A DNA stretch of 64,000 nucleotides from contig MPMI01000011.1 in NCBI GenBank assembly GCA_002238415.1, positions 1 through 64,000 on the forward strand. The letters run 5' to 3'. The notes below the pieces were generated by a model that was not told the DNA's origin, did not search any database, and saw nothing but the letters and a program-made list of their open reading frames with translations. The position numbers and the translations under genes were made by a program. This document shows positions 27,191 to 35,412 of this stretch, piece after piece. Within the stretch, counting starts at the first letter, position 1; each line of letters starts with the position of its first letter. This DNA is from Desulfurellaceae bacterium bin18. GTDB taxonomy: Bacteria > Desulfobacterota > Binatia > Bin18.

Positions 27191-27883
27191 ATGGGCCCTA
27201 TGTATGCTGAATTGACAAGATTTTTAAGTGCCGGTGGACCGGTCATCGGCCTGCTGGCCTGCCTGTCGTTGGGTGCTCTGACCGTCATTCTGCTTAAGCT
27301 GTGGCAATGGCGGCGGCAGCGACCCTGGCCGCGTAACATAGCGGAACAGGCCCTTGCGAATCTGGAATATGGAGAACGGGCGCTGGCCATCAACCTGTTG
27401 CAGGGCCAGCGAAACTATCAGGCCCGACTCATCAGCCACGCCCTTCAACTGCTCGAAACCGGTGCACTCTCTATTGAGGAGGTCAAGGATGAATCCAGGC
27501 GGCTGGCACGTTCATTTGTCACCAAGCTGGACAGTTACGTGCGCATCCTGGAAGTGGTCGCGTCATTAGCCCCCCTGCTGGGGTTATTCGGCACCGTCCT
27601 CGGCATGATCGATGCCTTTCAGGCCATGGAGGCCGCGGGCACACAGGTCAATCCGAGCGTGCTGTCGGGTGGCATCTGGAAGGCATTGCTGACGACCGCG
27701 GCCGGACTGGCCATCGCCATTCCGGTCTCAATGGCAAACAGTTGGTTTGAACGCAGGGTCGAGGTTGAGTCAGCCGCCATGCTGGATGGGCTGGAGCGTA
27801 TCTTCACCCTTGAGGCGAAAAAACGGGCCGAACATAAGGTCGAACGTCTGCACGCGCAGCCCGGCTCCCGGAAGGCGGGATGA
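27191..27883 (+). CDS. exbB: ExbB-type proton-channel protein
   Basis: About 230 residues, MotA/TolQ/ExbB family, inner membrane. Three membrane helices: one near the N terminus (GGPVIGLLACLSLGALTVILL), then EVVASLAPLLGLFGTVLGMI and LLTTAAGLAIAIPVSMANSWF. The GLFGTVLGMIDAF and AAGLAIAIP motifs are diagnostic. With ExbD it harvests the proton gradient for TonB. The start may be 27191 or the ATG at 27200. It is the first gene of a five- or six-gene run; exbD overlaps its stop (ATGA). The promoter upstream has a Fur-like box and a leader terminator. Confidence 0.92.
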   Translation: MGPMYAELTRFLSAGGPVIGLLACLSLGALTVILLKLWQWRRQRPWPRNIAEQALANLEYGERALAINLLQGQRNYQARLISHALQLLETGALSIEEVKDESRRLARSFVTKLDSYVRILEVVASLAPLLGLFGTVLGMIDAFQAMEAAGTQVNPSVLSGGIWKALLTTAAGLAIAIPVSMANSWFERRVEVESAAMLDGLERIFTLEAKKRAEHKVERLHAQPGSRKAG

Positions 27884-28293
27884 ACGATACGTCGCTATAT
27901 CACCCGCGCCGCCGACCCATCAGCCTTACCCCGCTGATCGACGTGGTGTTCATTTTGCTGATGTTTTTCATGCTGACGTCTACCTTTACACGCTGGAAAG
28001 CGGTTGACCTGCGACTGCCCACCGCTAGTGCCGATGCCAGCCCGAAGAAACCCCAAGCATTACTCCTGCATACGGGCGGCTCGCTTTCGCTCCGCGGACG
28101 CCTGTTTCAGCTTTCGGACCCCAATACGGAAGCTGCGCTCTCCGCAGCCATTGACCCAACTCGACCGGTCGTCGTTTTTCCCGAATTCGACACTCGCATA
28201 CAAACCATTATCTCCACCTTTGAGCGGCTTACCGCGGCCGGCGTTTCGGAGGCCGTTTTGGGAGCGGCCCTGGAACGGGAGGCGGAAGAGTGA
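27880..28293 (+). CDS. exbD: ExbD-type protein with intact membrane aspartate
   Basis: 137 residues. A short cytoplasmic N terminus (RRRPISLTPLI) is followed by one transmembrane helix starting at the conserved D21 (LTPLIDVVFILLMFF) and a periplasmic domain with a VVVFPEFDTRIQTIISTFERL segment. D21 corresponds to the aspartate (D25 in E. coli ExbD) needed for proton-driven work. It overlaps exbB by four bases and the second exbD by four bases. Confidence 0.92.
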   Translation: MNDTSLYHPRRRPISLTPLIDVVFILLMFFMLTSTFTRWKAVDLRLPTASADASPKKPQALLLHTGGSLSLRGRLFQLSDPNTEAALSAAIDPTRPVVVFPEFDTRIQTIISTFERLTAAGVSEAVLGAALEREAEE

Positions 28294-28727
28294 GTCAGCA
28301 CCGAGCCGACAGACTCATTGCGCGGGTCAATCCACGTCGCGTCCGGAGCAACGACATTGGCGTGATCCCGTTGATAAACATCGTCCTGCTGCTGTTGATT
28401 TTTTTCCTGATCGCCGGGCAAATGGCCGACCGGCAGGAGTTCCGCCCGCCGACTTCCGTCAGTAACAAACCCATCCGCTACCAGCCCATTACGCTGTCAC
28501 TGAATACGCATCAGCAACTCGCCCTCAACGGGGAGGAGCTTTCGTTCGAGGCACTTGGTCCAGCCCTGCAAGCCGTGCTGGCCGACGACATCCAACGGGT
28601 GGCACTGAAAGTGGACCGGGACGTGACGGCAGGCACCCTCGACAAGCTCTTGGATGTCGTTCGCTCCCACAATATTGCGACGGTGATGCTGTACAGCGTG
28701 AATGCGGAGGGCCTGGGCCGGCCATGA
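28290..28727 (+). CDS. second ExbD-like protein with Asp-to-Asn change in the membrane helix
   Basis: 145 residues, GTG start overlapping the previous stop. The topology is as in ExbD, but the helix reads VIPLINIVLLLLIFFLIAG: N30 stands where all working ExbD/TolR proteins carry aspartate. The periplasmic domain keeps the usual form (VALKVDRDVTAGTLDKLLDVV, NIATVMLYSV). ExbB complexes hold an ExbD dimer, so a heterodimer with one proton-carrying and one inert subunit is possible. Co-expression with exbD and the full-length frame argue against decay. Confidence 0.88.
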   Translation: MSQHRADRLIARVNPRRVRSNDIGVIPLINIVLLLLIFFLIAGQMADRQEFRPPTSVSNKPIRYQPITLSLNTHQQLALNGEELSFEALGPALQAVLADDIQRVALKVDRDVTAGTLDKLLDVVRSHNIATVMLYSVNAEGLGRP

Positions 28728-29605
28728 AACACCTGCACTGGGGTTTCGCGTTCGGCGTCGCGCTCGGGATTCATCTCGTGAGTGCGTATGCCTATCTCAG
28801 TTGGGCACCCCAGCAGCCCCAACCGCGCGGCGCGATTGACTTGGGTGAAGGTGGTGTCGAGATCGGCCTGGGCCGGATTGGCTCATATACGGACCTGACC
28901 GAGCGACCCATAGCCCCGTCCGTACCCGACCAACCCGAAACCAACGCCACGCAGCAAGCAACGGAACCAGAGTCGCAAAACGTCGAGGTCAAATCAACTC
29001 CACCCGTGCAACCCCTGCCGGATATGCAACCGGTAGAAGTTCCCGCTCCCGAGCAACCAGTCGTCCCGGTCGAAAAACAGGCCGTGGTGGATAAACAACC
29101 CCCGGTCGAGCCGTCGGAAGCCCTCCCCCGCCCTCCCGAACCTGAGCAACCGACGCAGACAGAGCCGAATCCCCAAGAGGAGGCAACACCAAATCTGCTT
29201 GCTAAAGCTGACGTGTCAACCCGTGCCGAACCCAGCCCCAACCCGCGCTCCGCCGCCGCGGAGCGCGCGACCGGAAAGCGGCAGCGTCGAGTCTTGGGTG
29301 GCCGGATCGGTAACCCAAAGGACTATTTCAGCCTGCTCATCGCCTGGTTGAACCAACACAAAGACTATCCGCCGGCAGTAAAGAAGAAAAAACAGCAGGG
29401 CACCGTAGTCTTGGCGTTTTCCATCAACCGCAGCGGCACCGTGCTCGCCTCCCGCGTTCAAAAAAGTTCCGGCTACCCACTATTGGACCAGGCCGCGCTT
29501 GACATGCTGGCCCGCGCCAACCCCCTGCCGGCCATGCCCGACTCCATGCCGCGCCAACGCCTGCGTCTGGCCGTGCCCATCGAATACTCGCTGATAACGG
29601 AATAG
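28724..29605 (+). CDS. tonB: TonB energy-transducing protein
   Basis: 293 residues. An N-terminal membrane anchor (FAFGVALGIHLVSAYAYLSW, with the S/H-type residues that contact ExbB) is followed by a long periplasmic linker (about residues 60-180) rich in P, E, Q and V. The C-terminal TonB domain runs from about residue 205 (DYFSLLIAWLNQHKDYPPAV, then GTVVLAFSINRSGTVLASRV and SSGYPLLDQAALDML). The last strand ends LRLAVPIEYSLITE. It overlaps the second exbD. It supplies energy to the five TonB-dependent receptors in this window or a subset of them. Confidence 0.92.
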   Translation: MKHLHWGFAFGVALGIHLVSAYAYLSWAPQQPQPRGAIDLGEGGVEIGLGRIGSYTDLTERPIAPSVPDQPETNATQQATEPESQNVEVKSTPPVQPLPDMQPVEVPAPEQPVVPVEKQAVVDKQPPVEPSEALPRPPEPEQPTQTEPNPQEEATPNLLAKADVSTRAEPSPNPRSAAAERATGKRQRRVLGGRIGNPKDYFSLLIAWLNQHKDYPPAVKKKKQQGTVVLAFSINRSGTVLASRVQKSSGYPLLDQAALDMLARANPLPAMPDSMPRQRLRLAVPIEYSLITE

Positions 29606-29619
29606 CGCCGGAGTAAGGA

Positions 29620-30228
29620 ATGCGGCACAGGAACACGGACGCACTCAAGTTCAACCCACCCCCGGCATACAGACACCCGCTTGTCACCTGTCTCATTGAT
29701 GTTGCGTTAGCGCTGCCTATTACCCTTGTGGTGTTAGCTCCTCTGACCTCAGCCCAAGAAACTCAGCCCCCCGTCTTCCTGGGTGTGCTGCATATTCAGG
29801 GGCGCGTCGTTGGCACGTCCGACTGTGTCACGTTCCGACACAGCCGGGCTCGCGACAGCTTCTGTGTCAGCCTGCACACCCCCGACTCCAGACTGAGGAA
29901 ACGGTCCGGTCAACGACCTGAAGCGGAGCCTGCCCGTCCGAGCGACTACCCAAACCAGCTTCTGGCACGACTGAGCCAGTACAAAAGCTATCCGCCGGCA
30001 CTCCGCAAAAAGCGACAACAGGGCACCGTGGTGCTGGCGTTTTCCGTTGACCGGAGCGGCGCAGTACTCGCCTCCGACGTTCAAAAAAGTTCGGGCTATC
30101 CTCTGCTGGACCAAGCCGCGCTTGACCTGTTGGTCAAAGCCAGTCCGCTGCCAGCCATGCCGGATTCTATGGCCCGCGAGCGCCTGTATCTCGTGCTGCC
30201 GGTCGAATTCTCCCTGACCACACAATAA
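29620..30228 (+). CDS. second TonB C-terminal-domain protein with short, non-proline linker
   Basis: 202 residues. A hydrophobic N-terminal segment (LVTCLIDVALALPITLVVLAPLT, ending in TSAQ) could be a cleaved signal or an anchor. The middle (VFLGVLHIQGRVVGTSDC) contains two cysteines about 17 residues apart, and there is no proline-rich stretch. The C-terminal domain (YPPALRKKRQQGTVVLAFSV, then SSGYPLLDQAALDLL) is a clear duplicate of the TonB domain of the preceding gene. Without a typical linker or membrane histidine it may be an accessory or receptor-dedicated TonB. It lies between tonB and the siderophore receptor. Confidence 0.75.
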   Translation: MRHRNTDALKFNPPPAYRHPLVTCLIDVALALPITLVVLAPLTSAQETQPPVFLGVLHIQGRVVGTSDCVTFRHSRARDSFCVSLHTPDSRLRKRSGQRPEAEPARPSDYPNQLLARLSQYKSYPPALRKKRQQGTVVLAFSVDRSGAVLASDVQKSSGYPLLDQAALDLLVKASPLPAMPDSMARERLYLVLPVEFSLTTQ

Positions 30229-30257
30229 CAAATGTCCACAAACGAGAGGAGCAAAGG

Positions 30258-32627
30258 ATGAAGCACAGGAAAAAAAGAGCAGACAAGGTGAAAAAGCCAC
30301 CGGAACTGCGCCAATCGTCCTCTTCGACTATTACCAACAATGCGGTCGCCCTGAGCATTTCCGCGGTGATGTTGGGTGGCACAGCCCTGGCCCAGGAGGC
30401 CCAGGACGAGGAAGAGGCCGTCTTGCTGGACAAGGTCCAGATTCAGGATCGTACGATCGATACCAACCCCTATGCCGAGTCCGGCGTGCCGTATAAGGCC
30501 CGCGTCTCGGGTGACCTGCGCCGCCTGGAGGAACTGGCCGACACGCCCCAGACCATGACCGTACTGACCCAGACTCAGATCGAAGATTCGGGTAAATCCG
30601 ACTTGCGTGAGATATTATCCGCTCAGCCCGGTATCACCTTGGGAACGGGTGAAGGCGGCAACGCCTTTGGCGACCGTTATATCATTCGCGGTCACGAAGC
30701 CCGTAGCGACGTGTTCGTAGACGGCATGCGCGACCCCGGCATGACTATCCGCGAGAGCTTCGCCCTGGAACAGGTCGAAATCACCAAAGGTCCCAGCTCG
30801 ACCTTTGCCGGTCGCGGCTCGACGGGTGGGGCCATCAACGGCATCACCAAACAGGCCAGCAGCGAATACGATTTCGTCAAGTTTCAAGGCGGTCTGGGCA
30901 CCGATGAGTATTACCGGGTGCATCTGGACGCCAATAAGCGTTTCACCGATGAACTGGCCGTACGAGCCAACCTGCTGTACGCCAACGAGGAAGTGCCGGA
31001 CCGGGCACCCGCAGAACGCCTGCGCCGCGGCGCGGCGGTGTCCGGCCGATACGACCCCACGGATAATAAGTTCTACCTGTCCTTTGATTATTATTTTCTT
31101 GATGCGGAGGACGACCCTGACCTCGGGACCCAGATTGAACAGTTCGGCGACCCCTTTGATGATATTCCGGTCTACCTGCAAAAGGACCGCGACTTTATCA
31201 AGTCGGAGGTGCATACCTTCACGTTTCGGGGCGGCTATGAGTTCAACGAAAATTTCCGGCTGGAAAGCGCCACCCGCTATGGATTCACGGACAACGGCTA
31301 TGTGCTGACCGGAACCAGCGCCTTCTGGAAGCTGACCGGCACGGATCAGGTGGCGTGGCAGTTGAGCCAGAAAGACGGCTGGCAGGAGGTGGACTATGTT
31401 GCCACCCAACTCAATGCCTTTCTGGACACTGGCCTGAGTTTTACCCAGCACGGTCTGCTCTTGGGTGTGGAGTACTCGGAACATAATGTGCTCAACGGAC
31501 GCTATAATGTCGATCCCAGAGGCACCCCTAACTGCGATGTCGAGGGCGTCTGGCGCGGCACGCTGTACAGCCGCCCCGACAGTTATTGCATGTACGATAA
31601 CAGCGGCAACCTGACCGCCAACCTGAACAGCTTCATGGACCTCGCCATCAGCCGGGGCGATTTCGATTCGGACTACGGCATAGACACGGTGTCGGCCTAT
31701 CTGATGGACACCGTTCACTTTGGCTGGGGCGTGACCGGCTTCTTGGGGGTCCGCATGGACTATTTTGATTACAAAAACACAGTTGTGAGACGCGGCGTCA
31801 GCACCGACTACACTTACTCCGATCACTTCTGGAACGGCCACGCCGGGCTGGTGTATCAGTTCACCGACTGGGGCAATGTGTATTTCACCTATGCCACCTC
31901 CAGCAATATCAACGGTGGGGAGTCGGACCTGGGCGGCAACTGTGGCTACGGCGGGATTTGCGGCACCCCGGCACAGGTTCGCGACAGTAAACCCGAGATG
32001 ACTGAGAATCTGGAGTTGGGCTCGAAATGGAACCTGTTTGATAATAAGTTCCTGGTGACCGCAGCCGCCTTTCAGATCACCAAAGACGATGTGATGGAAA
32101 ACGTGGGCGACGATTACGAGTCCATCGGAACGCTCAACACCGGCAAAAACCGCGTGCGCGGGTTTGAATTCTCGATAGTCGGCAACCTGACTGAGGATCT
32201 GAGCATGGTCGTCAGCGCGGCGATCATGGATTCGGAAGTCCGCGATTCCTACAACAGGGCCAATAAGGGCTTACGCCTGAGCAATTTCGCCAACGAGGGC
32301 GTCTTTGCCCAACTGCGCTACCGCGTCCCTTATCTGCCGGCGCTCTCGGTCGGCGCGGTCGTGACGTATAAGAGCAAGATGTTCACCGGCCAGCCCGATT
32401 CCGCGGCCGGCTATGATACGGAGGCCGGTAAGTATTCGTATAAAGTCCCCAGCTATACGACGCTGGACCTGTTCGCCAACTATAAAATCACCGACCAGAT
32501 CGGGTTGCGCCTGAACGTACTCAACGTCACGGATGAGGACTACTATCTGGCCGGCTATCGCAGTGGCTCGTTCGTCTACATCGGCGACGCACTCAACGCC
32601 CGGCTGGCGCTCACGGCCAGCTTTTAG
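30258..32627 (+). CDS. catecholate-type siderophore receptor (Fiu/PiuA-like)
   Basis: 789-residue TonB-dependent receptor. AGAGGAG precedes the ATG. It has a long basic N terminus, a signal region (ALSISAVMLGGTALAQ), a plug with LADTPQTMTVLTQTQIED, RYIIRGHEARSDVFVDGMRD, ITKGPSSTFAGRGSTGGAIN, and a barrel ending LNARLALTASF. The RDPGMTIRESFALEQVEI pattern is that of Fiu/PiuA receptors for catechol siderophores. The neighbouring PKHD hydroxylase gene is the classical partner (piuA-piuC, fiu-ybiX), which strengthens the call. It is the last receptor of the Fur-controlled exb-ton run. The exact ligand is unknown. Confidence 0.88.
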   Translation: MKHRKKRADKVKKPPELRQSSSSTITNNAVALSISAVMLGGTALAQEAQDEEEAVLLDKVQIQDRTIDTNPYAESGVPYKARVSGDLRRLEELADTPQTMTVLTQTQIEDSGKSDLREILSAQPGITLGTGEGGNAFGDRYIIRGHEARSDVFVDGMRDPGMTIRESFALEQVEITKGPSSTFAGRGSTGGAINGITKQASSEYDFVKFQGGLGTDEYYRVHLDANKRFTDELAVRANLLYANEEVPDRAPAERLRRGAAVSGRYDPTDNKFYLSFDYYFLDAEDDPDLGTQIEQFGDPFDDIPVYLQKDRDFIKSEVHTFTFRGGYEFNENFRLESATRYGFTDNGYVLTGTSAFWKLTGTDQVAWQLSQKDGWQEVDYVATQLNAFLDTGLSFTQHGLLLGVEYSEHNVLNGRYNVDPRGTPNCDVEGVWRGTLYSRPDSYCMYDNSGNLTANLNSFMDLAISRGDFDSDYGIDTVSAYLMDTVHFGWGVTGFLGVRMDYFDYKNTVVRRGVSTDYTYSDHFWNGHAGLVYQFTDWGNVYFTYATSSNINGGESDLGGNCGYGGICGTPAQVRDSKPEMTENLELGSKWNLFDNKFLVTAAAFQITKDDVMENVGDDYESIGTLNTGKNRVRGFEFSIVGNLTEDLSMVVSAAIMDSEVRDSYNRANKGLRLSNFANEGVFAQLRYRVPYLPALSVGAVVTYKSKMFTGQPDSAAGYDTEAGKYSYKVPSYTTLDLFANYKITDQIGLRLNVLNVTDEDYYLAGYRSGSFVYIGDALNARLALTASF

Positions 32628-32635
32628 CGTACACC

Positions 32636-32665
32636 GGAGCGACACCCCGACGGGGGTGTCGCTCC
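32636..32665 (+). terminator. long perfect hairpin after the receptor gene
   Basis: GGAGCGACACCCC and GGGGTGTCGCTCC pair perfectly (13 bp) around a 4-base loop, 8 bases after the receptor stop. No T-run follows. It may reduce read-through into the next two genes or protect the upstream mRNA end. Confidence 0.6.
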
Positions 32666-32704
32666 GCAACTATGACTCCGATTCGCGCCAGTAAGGAGAG
32701 GCGC

Positions 32705-33850
32705 ATGAAGCCCGAAAACAGACCCAAGCTGGACCGCATCCCGCCCGAGTTAGCTGCGGTCTCGGACTACGAGCGGCTGGCGAAGAATTTTGTCCCGCAC
32801 GCCATCTACGAATATATCGCCGGAGGCGTGGCCGATGACCTCAGCCTGAACAAAAACCGCCAGGCGTTTGATCAGATAGAGCTATCCGGGCGGGTGCTGA
32901 CCGATTGCACCCAGGGGACTACGGCGCTGGCGCTGCTCGGTGAGCCCTTCCGTCATCCTGTGCTCTTGGCGCCCGTGGCCTACCATAAACTGGTCCACCC
33001 CAAGGGTGAGGTTGCTACGGCCCAGGCCGCCGATGCCCTGGAAGCCGGGTTTATCGCCAGCACGATGTCCTCGGTATCACTGGAAGATATTGCCGCGGAA
33101 TTGGGCAAGAACAAATGGTTTCAACTGTATTTCCAGACGTCCCGAGACTTGACGCTTTCACTGGTACGACGTGCCGAAAACGCGGGGTATACGGCCCTGG
33201 TCGTCACCGTTGATGCCCCGATCAACGGGTTGCGCAATCGTACCCAACGCGCGGGATTCATCCTTCCCAAGCATGTCCAGGCCGTGAATGTGGCGGATAT
33301 ACCAGTTCCTGACCCGGCACGCCTGACAGCGGATCAGAGTGTGGTGTTCCAGGGGCTCATGGCACATGCGCCAACCTGGGCCGATCTTGAATGGCTGTGT
33401 CGAGCAACCCCGCTACCCATTATCGTCAAAGGCATCCTTCACCCGGACGACGCAGCGCGCGTTACCGCGACGGGACTGGCTGGAGTGGTGGTGTCGAATC
33501 ATGGGGGACGGACGTTGGATGGGCTACCGGCCAGCCTCACAGCCCTGCCGCGTGTCCGGGCAGCGGTCGGCCCTGACTTTTTGGTGTTGCTGGACGGTGG
33601 AATACGCCGCGGAACAGATGTCTTTAAGGCACTTGCTCTGGGAGCCAACGCCGTATTGGTCGGAAGACCACAGGTCTATGCGCTTGCCGTTGCGGGAGCC
33701 TTAGGCGTGGCTCATATGCTGCGCCTCTTGCGAGAGGAACTGGAGGTCACAATGGCATTGACCGGTTGTCCAACGCTTGCAAGTATCGACGCGAACGCCA
33801 TTCGACCAAGTAGCCAAATAGAGAGGAGAGCCAGTATTGATCAGGGGTAG
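32705..33850 (+). CDS. FMN-dependent alpha-hydroxy-acid oxidase/dehydrogenase
   Basis: 381 residues from the ATG at 32705 (AAGGAGAGG upstream; the open frame to 32672 is ignored). TIM-barrel flavoenzyme of the glycolate oxidase/lactate dehydrogenase (LldD) group: YEYIAGGVADDLSLNKNR, APVAYHKLVHPKGEVATA, FQLYFQ, VTVDAPINGLRNR, IIVKGILHPDDA, and the active-site S-N-H-G-G-R followed by LDGGIRRGTDVFKALALGA. It oxidises an L-2-hydroxy acid to a 2-oxo acid. Its place between a siderophore receptor and a 2-oxoglutarate-type hydroxylase is unusual; it might act on a hydroxy-acid carrier or supply a 2-oxo acid, which is inference. Confidence 0.85.
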   Translation: MKPENRPKLDRIPPELAAVSDYERLAKNFVPHAIYEYIAGGVADDLSLNKNRQAFDQIELSGRVLTDCTQGTTALALLGEPFRHPVLLAPVAYHKLVHPKGEVATAQAADALEAGFIASTMSSVSLEDIAAELGKNKWFQLYFQTSRDLTLSLVRRAENAGYTALVVTVDAPINGLRNRTQRAGFILPKHVQAVNVADIPVPDPARLTADQSVVFQGLMAHAPTWADLEWLCRATPLPIIVKGILHPDDAARVTATGLAGVVVSNHGGRTLDGLPASLTALPRVRAAVGPDFLVLLDGGIRRGTDVFKALALGANAVLVGRPQVYALAVAGALGVAHMLRLLREELEVTMALTGCPTLASIDANAIRPSSQIERRASIDQG

Positions 33851-33859
33851 GCATACGCC

Positions 33860-34543
33860 ATGCTCATTTCCATAGACAGTGTCCTGAGCAAAGACTTGGT
33901 CGGCCAATTTCGGGAAACCCTGCGTCAGGCCCGGTGGCTCAACGGCAAACGCACGGCCGGCACGCAGGCGAGCAGCGTCAAAGTGAACCAGCAGCTTGAC
34001 GATCAGTCCAAACCGGCAGCCGGACTCCGCCAGCAGCTATTGACACCCCTGGGACAACACCAGCTTTTTCTCTCCGCGGCCCTCCCCCACAAGATACTCC
34101 CCCCGACATTCAGCCGCTACTGTGCGGGGCATCGCTATGGGGCGCATAGAGACAATCCGATCATGCCGACGGGCGGCGCCGACCGGATGCTGCGGACCGA
34201 CTTGTCGGCTACGATATTTCTGAGTGAACCTGACGAGTACGACGGTGGGGCGCTCACCATTGAGACCACCTACGGCACCCGGGAGATCAAGCTCGGTGCC
34301 GGCGACCTGATTCTCTATCCCTCCGGCAGCCAGCACCGTGTCACTCCGGTGACACACGGAACCAGGCTCTGTGCGCTTCTCTGGATACAGAGCATGGTCC
34401 GTGACAACCACCAGCGGCTGTTGTTGTTTGATCTGGACCAGAGCATCCAGGCGCTGACGCGGAAACAGGGCGGTGAAGATACGGAAGTGCAACGGTTGAC
34501 CGGCGTGTATCACAACCTGGTCAGACTGTGGGCCGAAGTGTAA
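33860..34543 (+). CDS. piuC: PKHD-type Fe(II)/2-oxoglutarate hydroxylase (PiuC/YbiX family)
   Basis: 227 residues, the family's usual length. The N-terminal part is KVNQQLDDQSKPA...LPHKILPPTFSRY. The iron ligands are in YGAHRDNPIM (H-x-D) and YPSGSQHRVTPVTHGTR (distal H, with R for 2-oxoglutarate). The C terminus SMVRDNHQRLLLFDLDQSIQAL is typical. In other bacteria it is paired with Fiu/PiuA receptors and probably alters catechol siderophores or related ligands. It starts 9 bases after the oxidase gene and is probably in the same transcript. Confidence 0.92.
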   Translation: MLISIDSVLSKDLVGQFRETLRQARWLNGKRTAGTQASSVKVNQQLDDQSKPAAGLRQQLLTPLGQHQLFLSAALPHKILPPTFSRYCAGHRYGAHRDNPIMPTGGADRMLRTDLSATIFLSEPDEYDGGALTIETTYGTREIKLGAGDLILYPSGSQHRVTPVTHGTRLCALLWIQSMVRDNHQRLLLFDLDQSIQALTRKQGGEDTEVQRLTGVYHNLVRLWAEV

Positions 34544-34563
34544 CCGGACCGTATCGTCCACAC

Positions 34564-35388
34564 TTACTTTTCAGGCTTTTTCACGACCAGAAAGATTGCG
34601 CTGATGTGGTCCTGGTATTGTCCAAAGACCCGGCGCATGGCCAGCACGCGCCGCCGGGCCGGGGCCTGAAGACAGATGTTCTTGACCAGCCTCAGAGCAC
34701 CCCAGATGCCCTCATCCTGGATCAGGCGTCGGGGCCCCAGCAAACGCATCGGTGCATAGCCGCTATACTCGACCTGGAAGCCTACCGTCTCCAGCAGTTC
34801 CCGCCATTCTGCGCTGGGCAGCGGCCGGGCTCCAACGTGCAAAACCGAGGACAGGCTGGAGTAAACCTCGTCGCGCTTGGCCGAGGAGATATCATCGGGG
34901 ACGAGGCATAACTCGTGGATACCGTAGCGACCGCCGGGCCGCAGTAAGCGGAATGCCTCGGCAATAATGCGTCGCTTGTGCTCCTGGGTATTCATGGTCA
35001 GCATGGCTTCGCCGAGCACGACCGAGGCGGAGGCATCCGGCAGTTCGGTCCGGTCGGCCGCACCGACCACAACTGAGACACCGGGCTGAGGCGGCAGGTG
35101 GCGGCGGGTCCATTGGGCGGCCTGTGCGTCGCGTTCAACCCCGGTATAGCTGTGCGGGGTGTTCTCCAGGATCATGCGCGCCGTACCGCCGAGGCCGGGG
35201 GCGAATTCGACCACATCATCGGCCGGACCGATGGCCAGACTGTCGAGCAGCGCCCGGGTAGCCCACAGCCCGCCCGGACGCAGCACCCGTTTACCCAGCC
35301 GGGCCAGCAGCCAGTGGGCCGGCATTTTCGAGACATCCAGGTCCGTACCCGGCAGCACGTTGGGTTCCTGAGATTCACGAGAAGACAT
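34564..35388 (-). CDS. class I SAM-dependent methyltransferase linked to an iron receptor
   Basis: 274 residues. The SAM-binding motif VVEFAPGLGGTARMIL (about residues 60-75) is followed by YTGVERDAQAAQW (acidic loop), VVVGAADRTELPDASASVVL and LRPGGRYGIHELCLVPDDI. The C-terminal cap is helical and basic. It follows the receptor gene by 24 bases on the same strand, so it is co-transcribed from the Fur-type promoter at 37823. Similar methyltransferases occur beside siderophore or metallophore receptors; the substrate cannot be read from sequence. Confidence 0.82.
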   Translation of the reverse strand: MSSRESQEPNVLPGTDLDVSKMPAHWLLARLGKRVLRPGGLWATRALLDSLAIGPADDVVEFAPGLGGTARMILENTPHSYTGVERDAQAAQWTRRHLPPQPGVSVVVGAADRTELPDASASVVLGEAMLTMNTQEHKRRIIAEAFRLLRPGGRYGIHELCLVPDDISSAKRDEVYSSLSSVLHVGARPLPSAEWRELLETVGFQVEYSGYAPMRLLGPRRLIQDEGIWGALRLVKNICLQAPARRRVLAMRRVFGQYQDHISAIFLVVKKPEK

Positions 35389-35412
35389 ATAGATTCCTCC
35401 TCAGATACTGTG

